From assembly GCA_964502465.1 (NCBI GenBank), contig CAZCWX010000074.1, positions 1 through 38,382 of the forward strand: DNA of 38,382 nt. The letters are read 5' to 3'. Under the pieces are notes generated by a model that was not told where the DNA came from, made no database searches, and saw only the letters and a list, made by a program, of their open reading frames with translations. Source of the stretch: CAZCWX01 sp964502465 (GTDB lineage Bacteria; Desulfobacterota; Binatia; Bin18). Below are positions 25,034 to 33,017 of the stretch, in pieces. The translations under genes and the position numbers were made by a program. Each line of letters opens with the position of its first letter. Position 1 is the stretch's first letter.

Positions 25034-25372
25034 TCATTCCTGTTGCTGTAAATCGCGCTGCTGAGGCGGATGTTTCTTCATCTTCTCCTTCGGTGTGGTA
25101 ACTGCAGCAATAGCTTCTCGCACCCCGAAGCGCCCGCTCGCGCAGAAATTAAGAATTTTATCTGTTACTGAAGGTTTGACAGGTTTGATGGGTTTCTCAA
25201 TAGTTCCTGAGCGCATGGTTTTGTTCCCCCTCTCCACGGTCACGCCGCCGCAACGTGCTGCTCCCAAAGAGAAATCGATACGTCGCCGCATTCCTCTTCC
25301 CTTTTGGGCATGCATGCGCTGGTTATAACCGGTCTGTGTCATAAGGGTATGCACCTGCTGTTGTTGTTTCAT
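25034..25372 (-). CDS. hypothetical basic protein, doubtful
   Basis: The frame is 112 residues. It starts MKQQQQVHTLMTQTGYNQRM, has a basic middle (MRRRIDFSLG) and ends in Gln-rich sequence. I do not recognise it, and no clear ribosome site precedes the ATG; a TAAAAT-like box lies upstream. It fills an otherwise empty 500-base region between dapB and the enoyl-CoA hydratase gene, so it may be real, but a chance frame is possible. Confidence 0.35.
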   Translation of the reverse strand: MKQQQQVHTLMTQTGYNQRMHAQKGRGMRRRIDFSLGAARCGGVTVERGNKTMRSGTIEKPIKPVKPSVTDKILNFCASGRFGVREAIAAVTTPKEKMKKHPPQQRDLQQQE

Positions 25373-25528
25373 TGCTTGCGCAATTTTCTCTATTTTACTC
25401 TAATTCGTCGCTTCGATGAACTCCCCCCTTGGGTAGGATTCTCCTCAGCGCCGACGAAAAGGGCTCGCTCATCTCAACCTTAGGGAGAGAACAGCGGTTG
25501 CCACGCTGAGGCAAAAGACTGGGCAAGG

Positions 25529-26332
25529 TCATCTTCCCTGAAACTTTGCTGGCCGTTTTTCAAGAAATGCAGAAACGGCCTCCTTATGGTCTTGAGTCTT
25601 AAACAAATAATCAAGGCCAAAGGTTTCGGTCTGTACCGCCGCGTCGAAATCGTTTTCTGCTCCCTGATGAAGGGCGCGCTTCGAAACGGCAAGCGCCAAA
25701 GGTGGTAGTGCAGCAATCTGACTGGCCATATCTCGAGCTGCTGCTATTAACCCTTCTCCGGGCGCCACGTGATTCACGAGCCCGATCTCGAACGCTTCTT
25801 TGGCTTTGAGGATGCGCGCCGTGTAGGTCAGCTCCAGCGCTTTGGCCAAACCAATGAGTCGAGGCAGCATAAAGGTTGAACCCAATTCAGGCATGAGCCC
25901 CATGCGGGCGAAAATTGCGCCCAGAGAGGCCTCTTCTGCCATAAGCCGGATATCTTGTAAAAGGGTAAGGGTCAGGCCAATGCCTACGGCTGGGCCATTG
26001 ATCGCAGCGATGGTTGGCTTGGCGCAGTTATAGAGGGCATAGTGCAGGCCGGTACGCGTATGCACGATCCCGGTAGCTCGCGTGGGTGATCCTTGTTGCT
26101 GTTCGTCAAGGTTTTTCTGAAACACCGCCCCCACATCAGCACCTGAGCAAAACCCACGGCCAGCCCCGGTCATAATAATCACACGGATATCATCACGCTG
26201 ACCTAAGGTTTCATAGGCATGGGTCAGTTCCTCACCCATGAGACTGGTGTAGGCGTTCAATTTCTGTGGGCGATTGAGGGTGACAGTCGCGAGATGATCT
26301 TGTACCTCAACCACAATCTCTTGATAATCCAT
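25529..26332 (-). CDS. enoyl-CoA hydratase/isomerase family protein
   Basis: The product is 267 residues of the crotonase fold. VTLNRPQKLNAYT, the oxyanion-hole GRGFCSGADV, the second oxyanion region KPTIAAINGPAVGIGLTLTLL and GLMPELGSTFMLPRLIG (with a Glu at the catalytic site) are seen. Substrate cannot be told; members act in fatty-acid or aromatic CoA-ester breakdown. ATG 26332 is chosen because GAGGGGGAA precedes it; the longer in-frame form adds a cysteine-rich stretch that does not look like the family. It is divergent from the PQQ-dehydrogenase-like gene. Confidence 0.93.
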   Translation of the reverse strand: MDYQEIVVEVQDHLATVTLNRPQKLNAYTSLMGEELTHAYETLGQRDDIRVIIMTGAGRGFCSGADVGAVFQKNLDEQQQGSPTRATGIVHTRTGLHYALYNCAKPTIAAINGPAVGIGLTLTLLQDIRLMAEEASLGAIFARMGLMPELGSTFMLPRLIGLAKALELTYTARILKAKEAFEIGLVNHVAPGEGLIAAARDMASQIAALPPLALAVSKRALHQGAENDFDAAVQTETFGLDYLFKTQDHKEAVSAFLEKRPAKFQGR

Positions 26333-26503
26333 GCACCATTCCCCCTCTGTGAAATGGGTCCGAGCCGCTGCAGAATATCGTATCTTGTGGCAAAGACAAG
26401 CTGCCCTGGGCATCTTTACGTTGTCGATCAGGGATCCTTGTGAGCAATGACTTTTTCCTTATACCCTATGTGGTTGAAAGGTTCTTGCAGAGAAGGTCAC
26501 CCT

Positions 26504-28117
26504 ATGCAGAGGAAAATGCTCATCTGTTCTATGGCTATTTTCTTGGTATCGAGTGTCCTTTTAATGGCAGACCTCACACCGCGCGGTTCTTTCCGAGCCA
26601 GCGATCACGATTCGCAGGAGAGCGAAAGTTGGCTGCAAGTCATGCTTGTGCGCCATAGTGGAGGGTTACAGTTGCCCGTACATATCGCTCATGCTGGAGA
26701 TGAGAGCGGACGGATGTTTGTGGTGGAGCAGGGTGGACGGGTGCAACTCTTGCAAGCCGGTGCACCGCTTTCTCCTCCCTTTCTGGATATTGCCAGTCGC
26801 GTGAGTTGTTGTGGAGAACGAGGGTTGCTCAGCATAGCTTTCCCGCCTGCATTTGCAAGCAAGGGATATTTCTATGTGAACTATACCAACACAGTTGGTG
26901 ACACTATCATTGCGCGCTATCGTCTGAGTGCAAACCCTCACCTGGCTGATCCCACTAGTGAAGAGATCATTCTAACTATGAGGCAGCCCTTCGCCAATCA
27001 TAACGGGGGACAGTTGGCTTTTGGTCCTGATGGCTTTTTGTATATCGGCATGGGGGATGGAGGATCCGGAGGCGACCCGCAAAATAACGCGCAGAATCCC
27101 ACTTCGCTGTTAGGCAAACTCCTCAGAATCGATGTCGAGTCCGGAGGTGCCCTGTATGCCATTCCTGTCAGTAATCCTTTTGTGAATGCATCGAGTGCTC
27201 GTCCTGAGATTTGGGCGCTGGGATTACGCAATCCCTGGCGGTTCTCCTTTGATCGGCAAACCGGCGACCTCTATATCGGTGACGTAGGGCAGAACACCTA
27301 CGAGGAGGTGAACTTTCAGCTTGCCACGAGCGCTGGTGGAGAAAATTATGGCTGGAACCTGATGGAGGGAGCCCACTGCTTTCGGAGTGAGACCTGCAAT
27401 CAAGCTGGCCTTACGCTACCAGTGGTGGAATATACTCATGAACAAGGTTGTTCGGTGACTGGAGGAATGGTGTATCGGGGAAGACGATTCCCACAGCTGC
27501 AAGATATTTATTTTTATGCTGATTACTGTAGCGGACGCGTATGGGGACTACGGCACGACGGGAGCACCTGGCAGAGTACGCTGTTGTTCGAAACTCCGTA
27601 CACTATTACCAGCTTTGGGGAGGATGAAGAGGGCGAACTCTATCTGACTGATTATTCTGCTGGTGACATTTATCTGATTGCTGATGCTGCCTTGCCTGCT
27701 CCAGTTGGTCTGCTAGAAAATCCCCAGAATGGTTCTTTTCAGAGCGGGATCAGTGTGATTTCTGGATGGGTGTGTGACGCAGAACATGTCGCTATCGAGA
27801 TCGATGAAATCACGATGTTTACAGCTGCTTATGGGACGAATCGGGAGGATACCCGTTCGGTCTGTGAAGACGCTGACAATGGTTTTGGGCTCCTCATAAA
27901 TTGGAACCTTCTTGGTGACGGGACGCACTCGATTCGTGCACTGGCTGACGGCGTCGTGTTTGGGAACGCAACGTTTACTGTTGCGACCTTAGGAGAGGAG
28001 TTCCTCACCGGAGCGAGTGGGAGGTATGTCCTACAAAACTTTCCGCAAAGTGGCAGGCGTGCAACAATTCAATGGCAGGAGGAGAGTCAGAATTTTGTCA
28101 TTGTTGAAGTGGAGTGA
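26504..28117 (+). CDS. secreted PQQ-dependent sugar dehydrogenase-like protein (GSDH/HHIP type) with extra C-terminal module
   Basis: The product is 537 residues from ATG 26504, which has GAGAAGG about seven bases upstream. A signal peptide (MLICSMAIFLVSSVLLMA) leads to a six-bladed propeller: MFVVEQGGRVQLL, ERGLLSIAFPP, HNGGQLAFGPDGFLYIGMGD, LGLRNPWRFSFD, DLYIGDVGQNTYEEVN, and GGMVYRG. These are the marks of glucose/sorbosone dehydrogenases. Residues from about 420 form a separate beta module (ISGWVCDAEHVAIEIDE... NGFGLLINWNLLGDGTHS) that I recall as a repeated C-terminal module on secreted proteins in related bacteria. It likely oxidises sugars or is an adhesion-type relative; location is periplasmic or extracellular. 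Confidence 0.9.
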   Translation: MQRKMLICSMAIFLVSSVLLMADLTPRGSFRASDHDSQESESWLQVMLVRHSGGLQLPVHIAHAGDESGRMFVVEQGGRVQLLQAGAPLSPPFLDIASRVSCCGERGLLSIAFPPAFASKGYFYVNYTNTVGDTIIARYRLSANPHLADPTSEEIILTMRQPFANHNGGQLAFGPDGFLYIGMGDGGSGGDPQNNAQNPTSLLGKLLRIDVESGGALYAIPVSNPFVNASSARPEIWALGLRNPWRFSFDRQTGDLYIGDVGQNTYEEVNFQLATSAGGENYGWNLMEGAHCFRSETCNQAGLTLPVVEYTHEQGCSVTGGMVYRGRRFPQLQDIYFYADYCSGRVWGLRHDGSTWQSTLLFETPYTITSFGEDEEGELYLTDYSAGDIYLIADAALPAPVGLLENPQNGSFQSGISVISGWVCDAEHVAIEIDEITMFTAAYGTNREDTRSVCEDADNGFGLLINWNLLGDGTHSIRALADGVVFGNATFTVATLGEEFLTGASGRYVLQNFPQSGRRATIQWQEESQNFVIVEVE

Positions 28118-28170
28118 ACGAATTTTGACCCCTGTCAAAGGTTTGAGGAAAGGAAACCTTATAGATGTGT

Positions 28171-28198
28171 GTAGAGACGTGGTACATCACGTTTCTAC
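28171..28198. terminator. 11-bp stem-loop between convergent genes
   Basis: GTAGAGACGTG pairs with CACGTTTCTAC around GTACAT, with one G-U wobble. It lies 54 bases after the PQQ-dehydrogenase-like stop and before the 3' end of the opposing zinc-ribbon gene. It could end transcription from either side, although no U-tract follows. Confidence 0.45.
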
Positions 28199-28210
28199 CG
28201 TGACAATTCG

Positions 28211-28224
28211 ATGGCACGTGCCAT
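28211..28224. repeat. perfect 14-bp palindrome
   Basis: ATGGCACGTGCCAT is exactly self-complementary and lies 12 bases from the hairpin, in the spacer between convergent genes. Function unknown. Confidence 0.5.
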
Positions 28225-28277
28225 TGAGCGCTGCTACAGAGATGTTGACCAATGAAGAAATGGGTGGTCTGCTCTGC

Positions 28278-28484
28278 TCAGCCTCGATCGGCATTCAACT
28301 GTTGTTGATCTTTGCGGCGTTGGCCGCGAATACGCCGAAGCCAATCGCTCCGCTCGCGAACCGAGAGCTGATACCACCCCAAAGGAATGACACTCTGTGA
28401 GCCACATGTTGGGCAAGCTCCCTGGAGCACGCGAGGGATAAGCTCCTTACAGTTGCCACAATGGTAGGAAAACCCTGTATTCAT
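28278..28484 (-). CDS. small zinc-ribbon protein
   Basis: The product is 68 residues. It reads MNTGFSYHCGNCKELI, then QGACPTCGSQSVIPLGW, giving a four-cysteine C-x2-C...C-x2-C zinc ribbon. A basic tail (RERSDWLRRIRGQRRKDQQQ) follows. GGAGG sits directly before the start, supporting ATG 28484 over the longer frame. No partner is evident; small zinc ribbons of this sort are of unknown function. Confidence 0.65.
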   Translation of the reverse strand: MNTGFSYHCGNCKELIPRVLQGACPTCGSQSVIPLGWYQLSVRERSDWLRRIRGQRRKDQQQLNADRG

Positions 28485-28659
28485 CACCTCCACCCCTCCA
28501 CATCTCACATCCGGTTTTCTCTGCAACAGTGTATAAACTACCACTCTCAAATGCAACAGTCAAAGAGAGTTGGTTGTGAGTCGGTGTTGTCACTATCCCC
28601 TACGCGGTTTTTGGTTTCGGATGCGTGCGAGACCCCGGAGATTCAGCCGCCAGAGGTGA

Positions 28660-28679
28660 GAGAAGAAACCCTTCTTCTC
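28660..28679 (-). terminator. 8-bp stem-loop downstream of the 709-residue secreted protein gene
   Basis: GAGAAGAA and TTCTTCTC form a perfect stem with a 4-base loop, 28 bases after the stop of the minus-strand gene. The following bases are not U-rich, so termination by this alone is uncertain. Confidence 0.4.
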
Positions 28680-28706
28680 GTCACCCTGGTCTGGTTGGTT
28701 CATGCT

Positions 28707-30836
28707 CTAGCGCGCGAGCGTCGCTGAGAAAGTCGGGATGCTTCCGGACGGAGCCAGGGTACCTCCGGGGTTGCCCTGGTTGGTACCAGAGTTGCCAAAA
28801 TCCCCGAAGACTTCTAGCGGTCCAGAGCCACACGCATCATTTGCTCCCGGGGTCTCGAAAGGATTGATTTCTTTCGCCGCGAACGTGCCGAAGACTGTGT
28901 CGTAGTATGCATTAAGACGATACGAGTCTCCGATGGGGGAATTGATTTTGATCGATGCACTTACCGTCTCGCTGATTTGTACTTGCCTGGTGCTGGTGTG
29001 GGTCGTGGTCATTTTTTTCGAGCCACCCGGCGCTGTGCCATTGAAGAGACGATCTATCCAGCCGGATTTAAAGTCGGTGACGGTAGAGGTGAAATGCGCT
29101 TCGCGAGTTCGATCGGTCGTGCGGATTGTATGACTGACGGTGAAGGTATCAACACCACCATCGCCCCTAAGATCTGTTCCTTTGCACTCAAAGCGCGGCG
29201 AAGGCAGGGAGGGGCTACCGAGAACAAAAGGACCTAGCTCTCCCAAAGCAAGGGGATCCAGCGCCAGCAGCGCTTGCAAACTATCTCCACTCAGGCCAGT
29301 GAGCGGGCCAAGGCTGTAACTACTGTCTTCGAGAGCTTCTAAATCTGCTTTGAGCGTCTCTACGGTGAATCTTCCTTCGCCTCTCCAACCGAGAATCGTG
29401 AAGCTCACCTCTCCTCGATCCATCATCCAGGCGATTTGGATATCTTTGAGATAGAAGATGCGGTCGCCGCGCCCTGGCCCAAGACCGGCGCTAGTCTCGC
29501 TAAGTATAGATTCCGTGGTCAGCAAATCGACCGTGTGTTCGCTGGTCACTTCGGTGCCTTCGGTATTAGTAGTAGTTGATTCGCCAGCGAGTTTTGTCAC
29601 GAGGCTTGCGGCAAACTTGAGTCCTTCGGCAGGCTTCTTTTGTTGAAAGAACGCGAAAACGCTCGCGATCCCGTTCAGTCCATCTGCAAGTGCTGAAATT
29701 GTGCCGAACTTCGTTTGGGACTCACTCGTGGCGGTGCTCTCCGCAACCGACATAGAAGAGCCTATGCTCTTCGTCGTCTCGAATGTGGTACGGCTGAGGA
29801 GACCTCCATACTGCGGCGGTTCGTAAAGAATGCTGATCGGCAGCGCTTCTACTGTGAAGGCGCCTGCGCCAGATACGAGTTCCGATCGCGCAATGACGAT
29901 TTCGTCTGCTATGCTGAATAAATCGGTTTCGATCCGCCAAGCGATCTGACCAGTCCTGCCGAGATCAATCGTGACCGAGTCATGCAGGGTGGGAACCTCG
30001 GTGCGTACATCGTTGGTGATAACGCGAAGCGGCCCTAGCCCACGAAACTGAAAGTTGAAACGCAGTTGAACGTTGACTGCGTCGATCGTCTCGGACGGAC
30101 GAATCATCACGACCCGAGGTTTTCCATTCACGTACATGACCTCCTGCTGCGAGGTTTTTCCACTAAATTCACCGGTGGACACGTTGAACGTTCCCATGTC
30201 AACAATTTCTGCTTCCTGCGGAATGGGGATCAGGTCCTCAATGTTCTGCAGGGCATTGTAGACATCCGTTCGCAGGCTGAGTTGCTGCGCGTTGGCAGGG
30301 ACTTCCTCTGCTTCAGCTGCCCACAGAGGGCCAAGGTTTGTTATGAGGACGTGTAACGCACCACGGGCCTGCTGGGTTTGAAGCATGGGGGAAGTATCGA
30401 AGTGGAGCACTTCCTGCAGATTCGTCATGATGGATGCGAGGGCCCTTACTTCCTCTGAGTTGTCACTGGATGCAGCACAGTCATGATACGCTAATGTAAG
30501 GGGCTCCAGACCATCAAATCCAAGTTCTTGCCCGACACTGAGGAGTTCCCGTTGCCGTGCCAGACACTCCGTCGGCGTGAGCGAGAAGGATTCAGTGAGT
30601 GCCTGATTGACCAGTGTGGTGTAGGTCTGTTTATCCTGGGTTTCATATGACCTGTGGATAGCCTGCAGTCGGTCTCTTTCCGAGACCGTCGGTGGAGGCT
30701 TCCGAGAAGGCTGGTGGGCGAAAAGATTGTCCTGCTCTATGAAAGGAAGCGAGGTTCTTGCTGCCTGGACGGTGCCGCTTGCAGCGATGGCGACGGCCAA
30801 TGCGATTACCATCACGTGAGTCTTCTTCGTTCTCAT
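28707..30836 (-). CDS. large secreted protein of unknown function, sigma54-controlled
   Basis: The product is 709 residues. The start MRTKKTHVMVIALAVAIAAS is a signal peptide with a likely cut at VQAA; GGAGGGA lies five bases before the ATG. The rest is soluble: an alpha-helical N-terminal part (about 35-180), a beta-rich middle (VMYVNGKPRVVMIRPSETID... ISILYEPPQYGG), a Ser/Thr-rich segment (TTKSIGSSMSVAESTATSES), and a second beta part ending in Gly/Asn/Pro-rich sequence. Only a few cysteines occur. I recognise no family. A sigma54 promoter 36-52 bases upstream of the ATG and the sigma54 activator gene directly upstream on the same strand suggest regulated export of this protein. Confidence 0.85.
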   Translation of the reverse strand: MRTKKTHVMVIALAVAIAASGTVQAARTSLPFIEQDNLFAHQPSRKPPPTVSERDRLQAIHRSYETQDKQTYTTLVNQALTESFSLTPTECLARQRELLSVGQELGFDGLEPLTLAYHDCAASSDNSEEVRALASIMTNLQEVLHFDTSPMLQTQQARGALHVLITNLGPLWAAEAEEVPANAQQLSLRTDVYNALQNIEDLIPIPQEAEIVDMGTFNVSTGEFSGKTSQQEVMYVNGKPRVVMIRPSETIDAVNVQLRFNFQFRGLGPLRVITNDVRTEVPTLHDSVTIDLGRTGQIAWRIETDLFSIADEIVIARSELVSGAGAFTVEALPISILYEPPQYGGLLSRTTFETTKSIGSSMSVAESTATSESQTKFGTISALADGLNGIASVFAFFQQKKPAEGLKFAASLVTKLAGESTTTNTEGTEVTSEHTVDLLTTESILSETSAGLGPGRGDRIFYLKDIQIAWMMDRGEVSFTILGWRGEGRFTVETLKADLEALEDSSYSLGPLTGLSGDSLQALLALDPLALGELGPFVLGSPSLPSPRFECKGTDLRGDGGVDTFTVSHTIRTTDRTREAHFTSTVTDFKSGWIDRLFNGTAPGGSKKMTTTHTSTRQVQISETVSASIKINSPIGDSYRLNAYYDTVFGTFAAKEINPFETPGANDACGSGPLEVFGDFGNSGTNQGNPGGTLAPSGSIPTFSATLAR

Positions 30837-30871
30837 TGGGTCCCTCCTGTATTGTGGTGTTATTCCTGGAG

Positions 30872-30888
30872 GGCAGAAGTTGTGCCAG
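30872..30888 (-). promoter_or_regulatory. sigma54 promoter of the secreted-protein gene
   Basis: Read on the minus strand it is CTGGCACAACTTCTGCC: GG and GC are separated by exactly ten bases, with TGGCAC at -24 and CTGC at -12, close to the consensus TGGCACG-N4-TTGC. It lies 36 bases before the start codon. The rest of the 414-base spacer (30837-31250) has no gene that I can support; it has possible half-sites TGAAACA (31090-31096) and GGAGACA (31123-31129), 33 bases apart. Confidence 0.65.
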
Positions 30889-31250
30889 GGAAGCTTCTCA
30901 GGAAAAACAGAGAACAGAACCACTCAGGGATTGATTTTGTGGCTGTTTTGGCTTTGCGCGCATTCCTGCGCAGAGCGGACTCATGGCTTGCCTGAGGTAA
31001 TCATTATCAATGGGATATAACCACATGTGCAGCACGGGCACAGTGCACAGACGCTCTTCACCTTACTATGAAGATGTACACCGGGGGGCTGAAACACAAG
31101 GGAAGCCTGCTGCGTACAGACCGGAGACAACATTCGCGACAGAAGGAAGGATTGGTCACTTCGTTTCAGCAAGCTCTTTTGTCGCCCCTGAGAACTTCGT
31201 GTGAGCTATGGGTGCTCAAGCAAGCGAAATAGAAGGCTTAGATCTCTTCG

Positions 31251-32771
31251 TTACCGCAGCCCGAGTCTTTTCATGAGCCGAGAGAGCTGTGTCCGGGGGA
31301 GACCAAGCAACTGGGCGGCTTTGGTTTGATTGCCGTCTACGGCTTCCAACGCCTGGCGGATCCTAGCTCGCCGAAAGGCTTCTGTTGCTTCCGCTAACGG
31401 GAGGGTATCATCAATGGTTGAAGGCTGCGTAACGGTCCCTGCTGTGGCAGGGGACTGGTTGCAGATTTCAGCAGGGAGGTCGGCAATCGTGATCATTGAG
31501 TGTGGAGAAAGGACCACGGCGCGCTCAACGGCGTTCTGTAACTCGCGTACGTTGCCTGGCCAGGGATAAGTGCAGAGTAACTCCATGGCGGCATTGTCTG
31601 TCCCTATCAGAAGGCACTTTCTCTCATGGCAGTACCGCTCAAGAAAATGCTCAACAAGCAGCGGAATGTCTTCCTTGCGGTCTCGTAACGGGGGCAGCGT
31701 AATGGGAACGACATTCAGCCGATAGTACAAATCCTCGCGAAACGCACCGCTTTGCATCGCCTGGCGGAGGTCGCGGTTTGTTGCAGCGATGATGCGCACA
31801 TCAACGTGGACATCTTTTTCACCACCGACACGCTGGAACTCCTTGTCCTGCAAGACGCGTAACAGTTTTGCCTGAAGATTGGGGGCAAGATCGCCAATCT
31901 CATCAAGAAAAATCGTTCCTCCGTGGGCCAGTTCAAACTTCCCTTTTTTTTGCGCAATTGCCCCTGTAAACGCACCTTTCTCGTGGCCAAACAGCTCGCT
32001 TTCCAGTAGCTCTGGTGTGAGAGCGACACAGTTCACGGCAACGAAAGGATGCTCAGCACGGGGACCCCACTGGTGGATCGCCCGTGCCAATACTTCTTTA
32101 CCAGTTCCGCTTTCGCCGAGCAGAAGGACCGTTGTGGGCACAGCCGCCACACTGCGTGCGAGGTGCAGCACTTCTCGCATGGCCGTGCTAGAGCCGCTAA
32201 CCAGCTGATAACGACCCTGCACGTCTTGTTGCAACGCCTCTTTGGTGTTGCGAACTTTGGCGAACGCCTCTGTGTGATGGATAACTTTTGTCACCAACAC
32301 AGCAAAAGCGCTTAAGAGTCCTAAGTCATCAGCGCTGAATCCCTCTGGAGCAGCTGTGTTGAGGGCTTCTATGGCCCCAATGGTCTTGCCGTTGTGCTGT
32401 AACGGTACGCAGAGGATCGTCTTCGTTCTAAACCCTGTCAGGCGGTCAATCTGTCCGAAGAACCGCGAGTCTTGCAACACATCATTACAGACGACCCCCT
32501 GACCAGTCTGCGCTACCCACCCAATGATACCTTGCCCTAGGGGAATCCGAACTTCTTTAATTTGCGCTCCTCCTAGCGTATAGGTGAAGGTCAGTTGCTG
32601 CGCTGTTTCGTCGCTCAATGCGATACTGCAGGCGTCTACCGCAAACAATTGCAAGACTGATTCTAAAATGATCTGGATCAGCTCTTCTGGCTCAGTGATC
32701 CCGATCAAGCGAGACGTCGCCTCGATGAAGCGAGCAAGCTGTATATGGCTTTGTTCGCCCTGTGCTTGCAT
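31251..32771 (-). CDS. sigma54-dependent transcriptional activator (GAF, AAA+, Fis HTH)
   Basis: The product is 506 residues. A GAF sensor domain covers about 20-165, a sigma54-interacting AAA+ domain about 190-420, and a Fis-type HTH lies at the end (EAVDGNQTKAAQLLGLPRTQ). Walker A is G219-ESGTGKE, the sigma54-contact loop GAFTGA is at 266-271, and Walker B is TIFLDEIGD near 286-294. The GAFTGA loop is perfect, so it should activate sigma54 promoters by ATP hydrolysis. The GAF domain probably binds a small molecule, as in NifA- or NorR-type activators; the ligand is unknown. No clear ribosome site precedes the ATG. It is divergent from the porin operon and upstream of a sigma54-driven secreted protein, the likely targets. 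Confidence 0.95.
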   Translation of the reverse strand: MQAQGEQSHIQLARFIEATSRLIGITEPEELIQIILESVLQLFAVDACSIALSDETAQQLTFTYTLGGAQIKEVRIPLGQGIIGWVAQTGQGVVCNDVLQDSRFFGQIDRLTGFRTKTILCVPLQHNGKTIGAIEALNTAAPEGFSADDLGLLSAFAVLVTKVIHHTEAFAKVRNTKEALQQDVQGRYQLVSGSSTAMREVLHLARSVAAVPTTVLLLGESGTGKEVLARAIHQWGPRAEHPFVAVNCVALTPELLESELFGHEKGAFTGAIAQKKGKFELAHGGTIFLDEIGDLAPNLQAKLLRVLQDKEFQRVGGEKDVHVDVRIIAATNRDLRQAMQSGAFREDLYYRLNVVPITLPPLRDRKEDIPLLVEHFLERYCHERKCLLIGTDNAAMELLCTYPWPGNVRELQNAVERAVVLSPHSMITIADLPAEICNQSPATAGTVTQPSTIDDTLPLAEATEAFRRARIRQALEAVDGNQTKAAQLLGLPRTQLSRLMKRLGLR

Positions 32772-32830
32772 GACACAGCTAGCTGTATCACATTAAGAGC
32801 AGATGCCAAAAGTGAGGCAAACTTCAGTCT

Positions 32831-32857
32831 TGAGACACTGTTAGGACTGAAGAGACA
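32831..32857. promoter_or_regulatory. TGAGACA-type half-sites between the activator and porin genes
   Basis: TGAGACA at 32831-32837 and AGAGACA at 32851-32857 lie 20 bases apart, two helical turns, in the same orientation. The same heptamer forms the array at 36888-36947. No sigma54 -24/-12 pair was found between here and the porin start, so the sites may serve autoregulation or a sigma70 promoter. A small imperfect palindrome (CCTGC-CA-GCAGG, 32864-32875) lies beside them. Confidence 0.4.
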
Positions 32858-33017
32858 AGTCGCCTGCCAGCAGGTGGCATGAGGATAAGGTGAGAGAAAG
32901 TTGGGGCCTCAGGTTGTTTACCGCTTAGGCGAGGGGATTTTCCTCTGATTCTTCTGTTTCATTGAAGTTTGAAGCAGATCTAGCAAAGAGCAAGAAAAGA
33001 TCTTAAAAGGACCTCAG

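Noticed and set aside
32858..33017. Search for a sigma54 promoter in front of the porin gene
   Set aside because: No GG-N10-GC pair exists in this stretch; the closest pair (GG at 32912, GC at 32923) is one base short.
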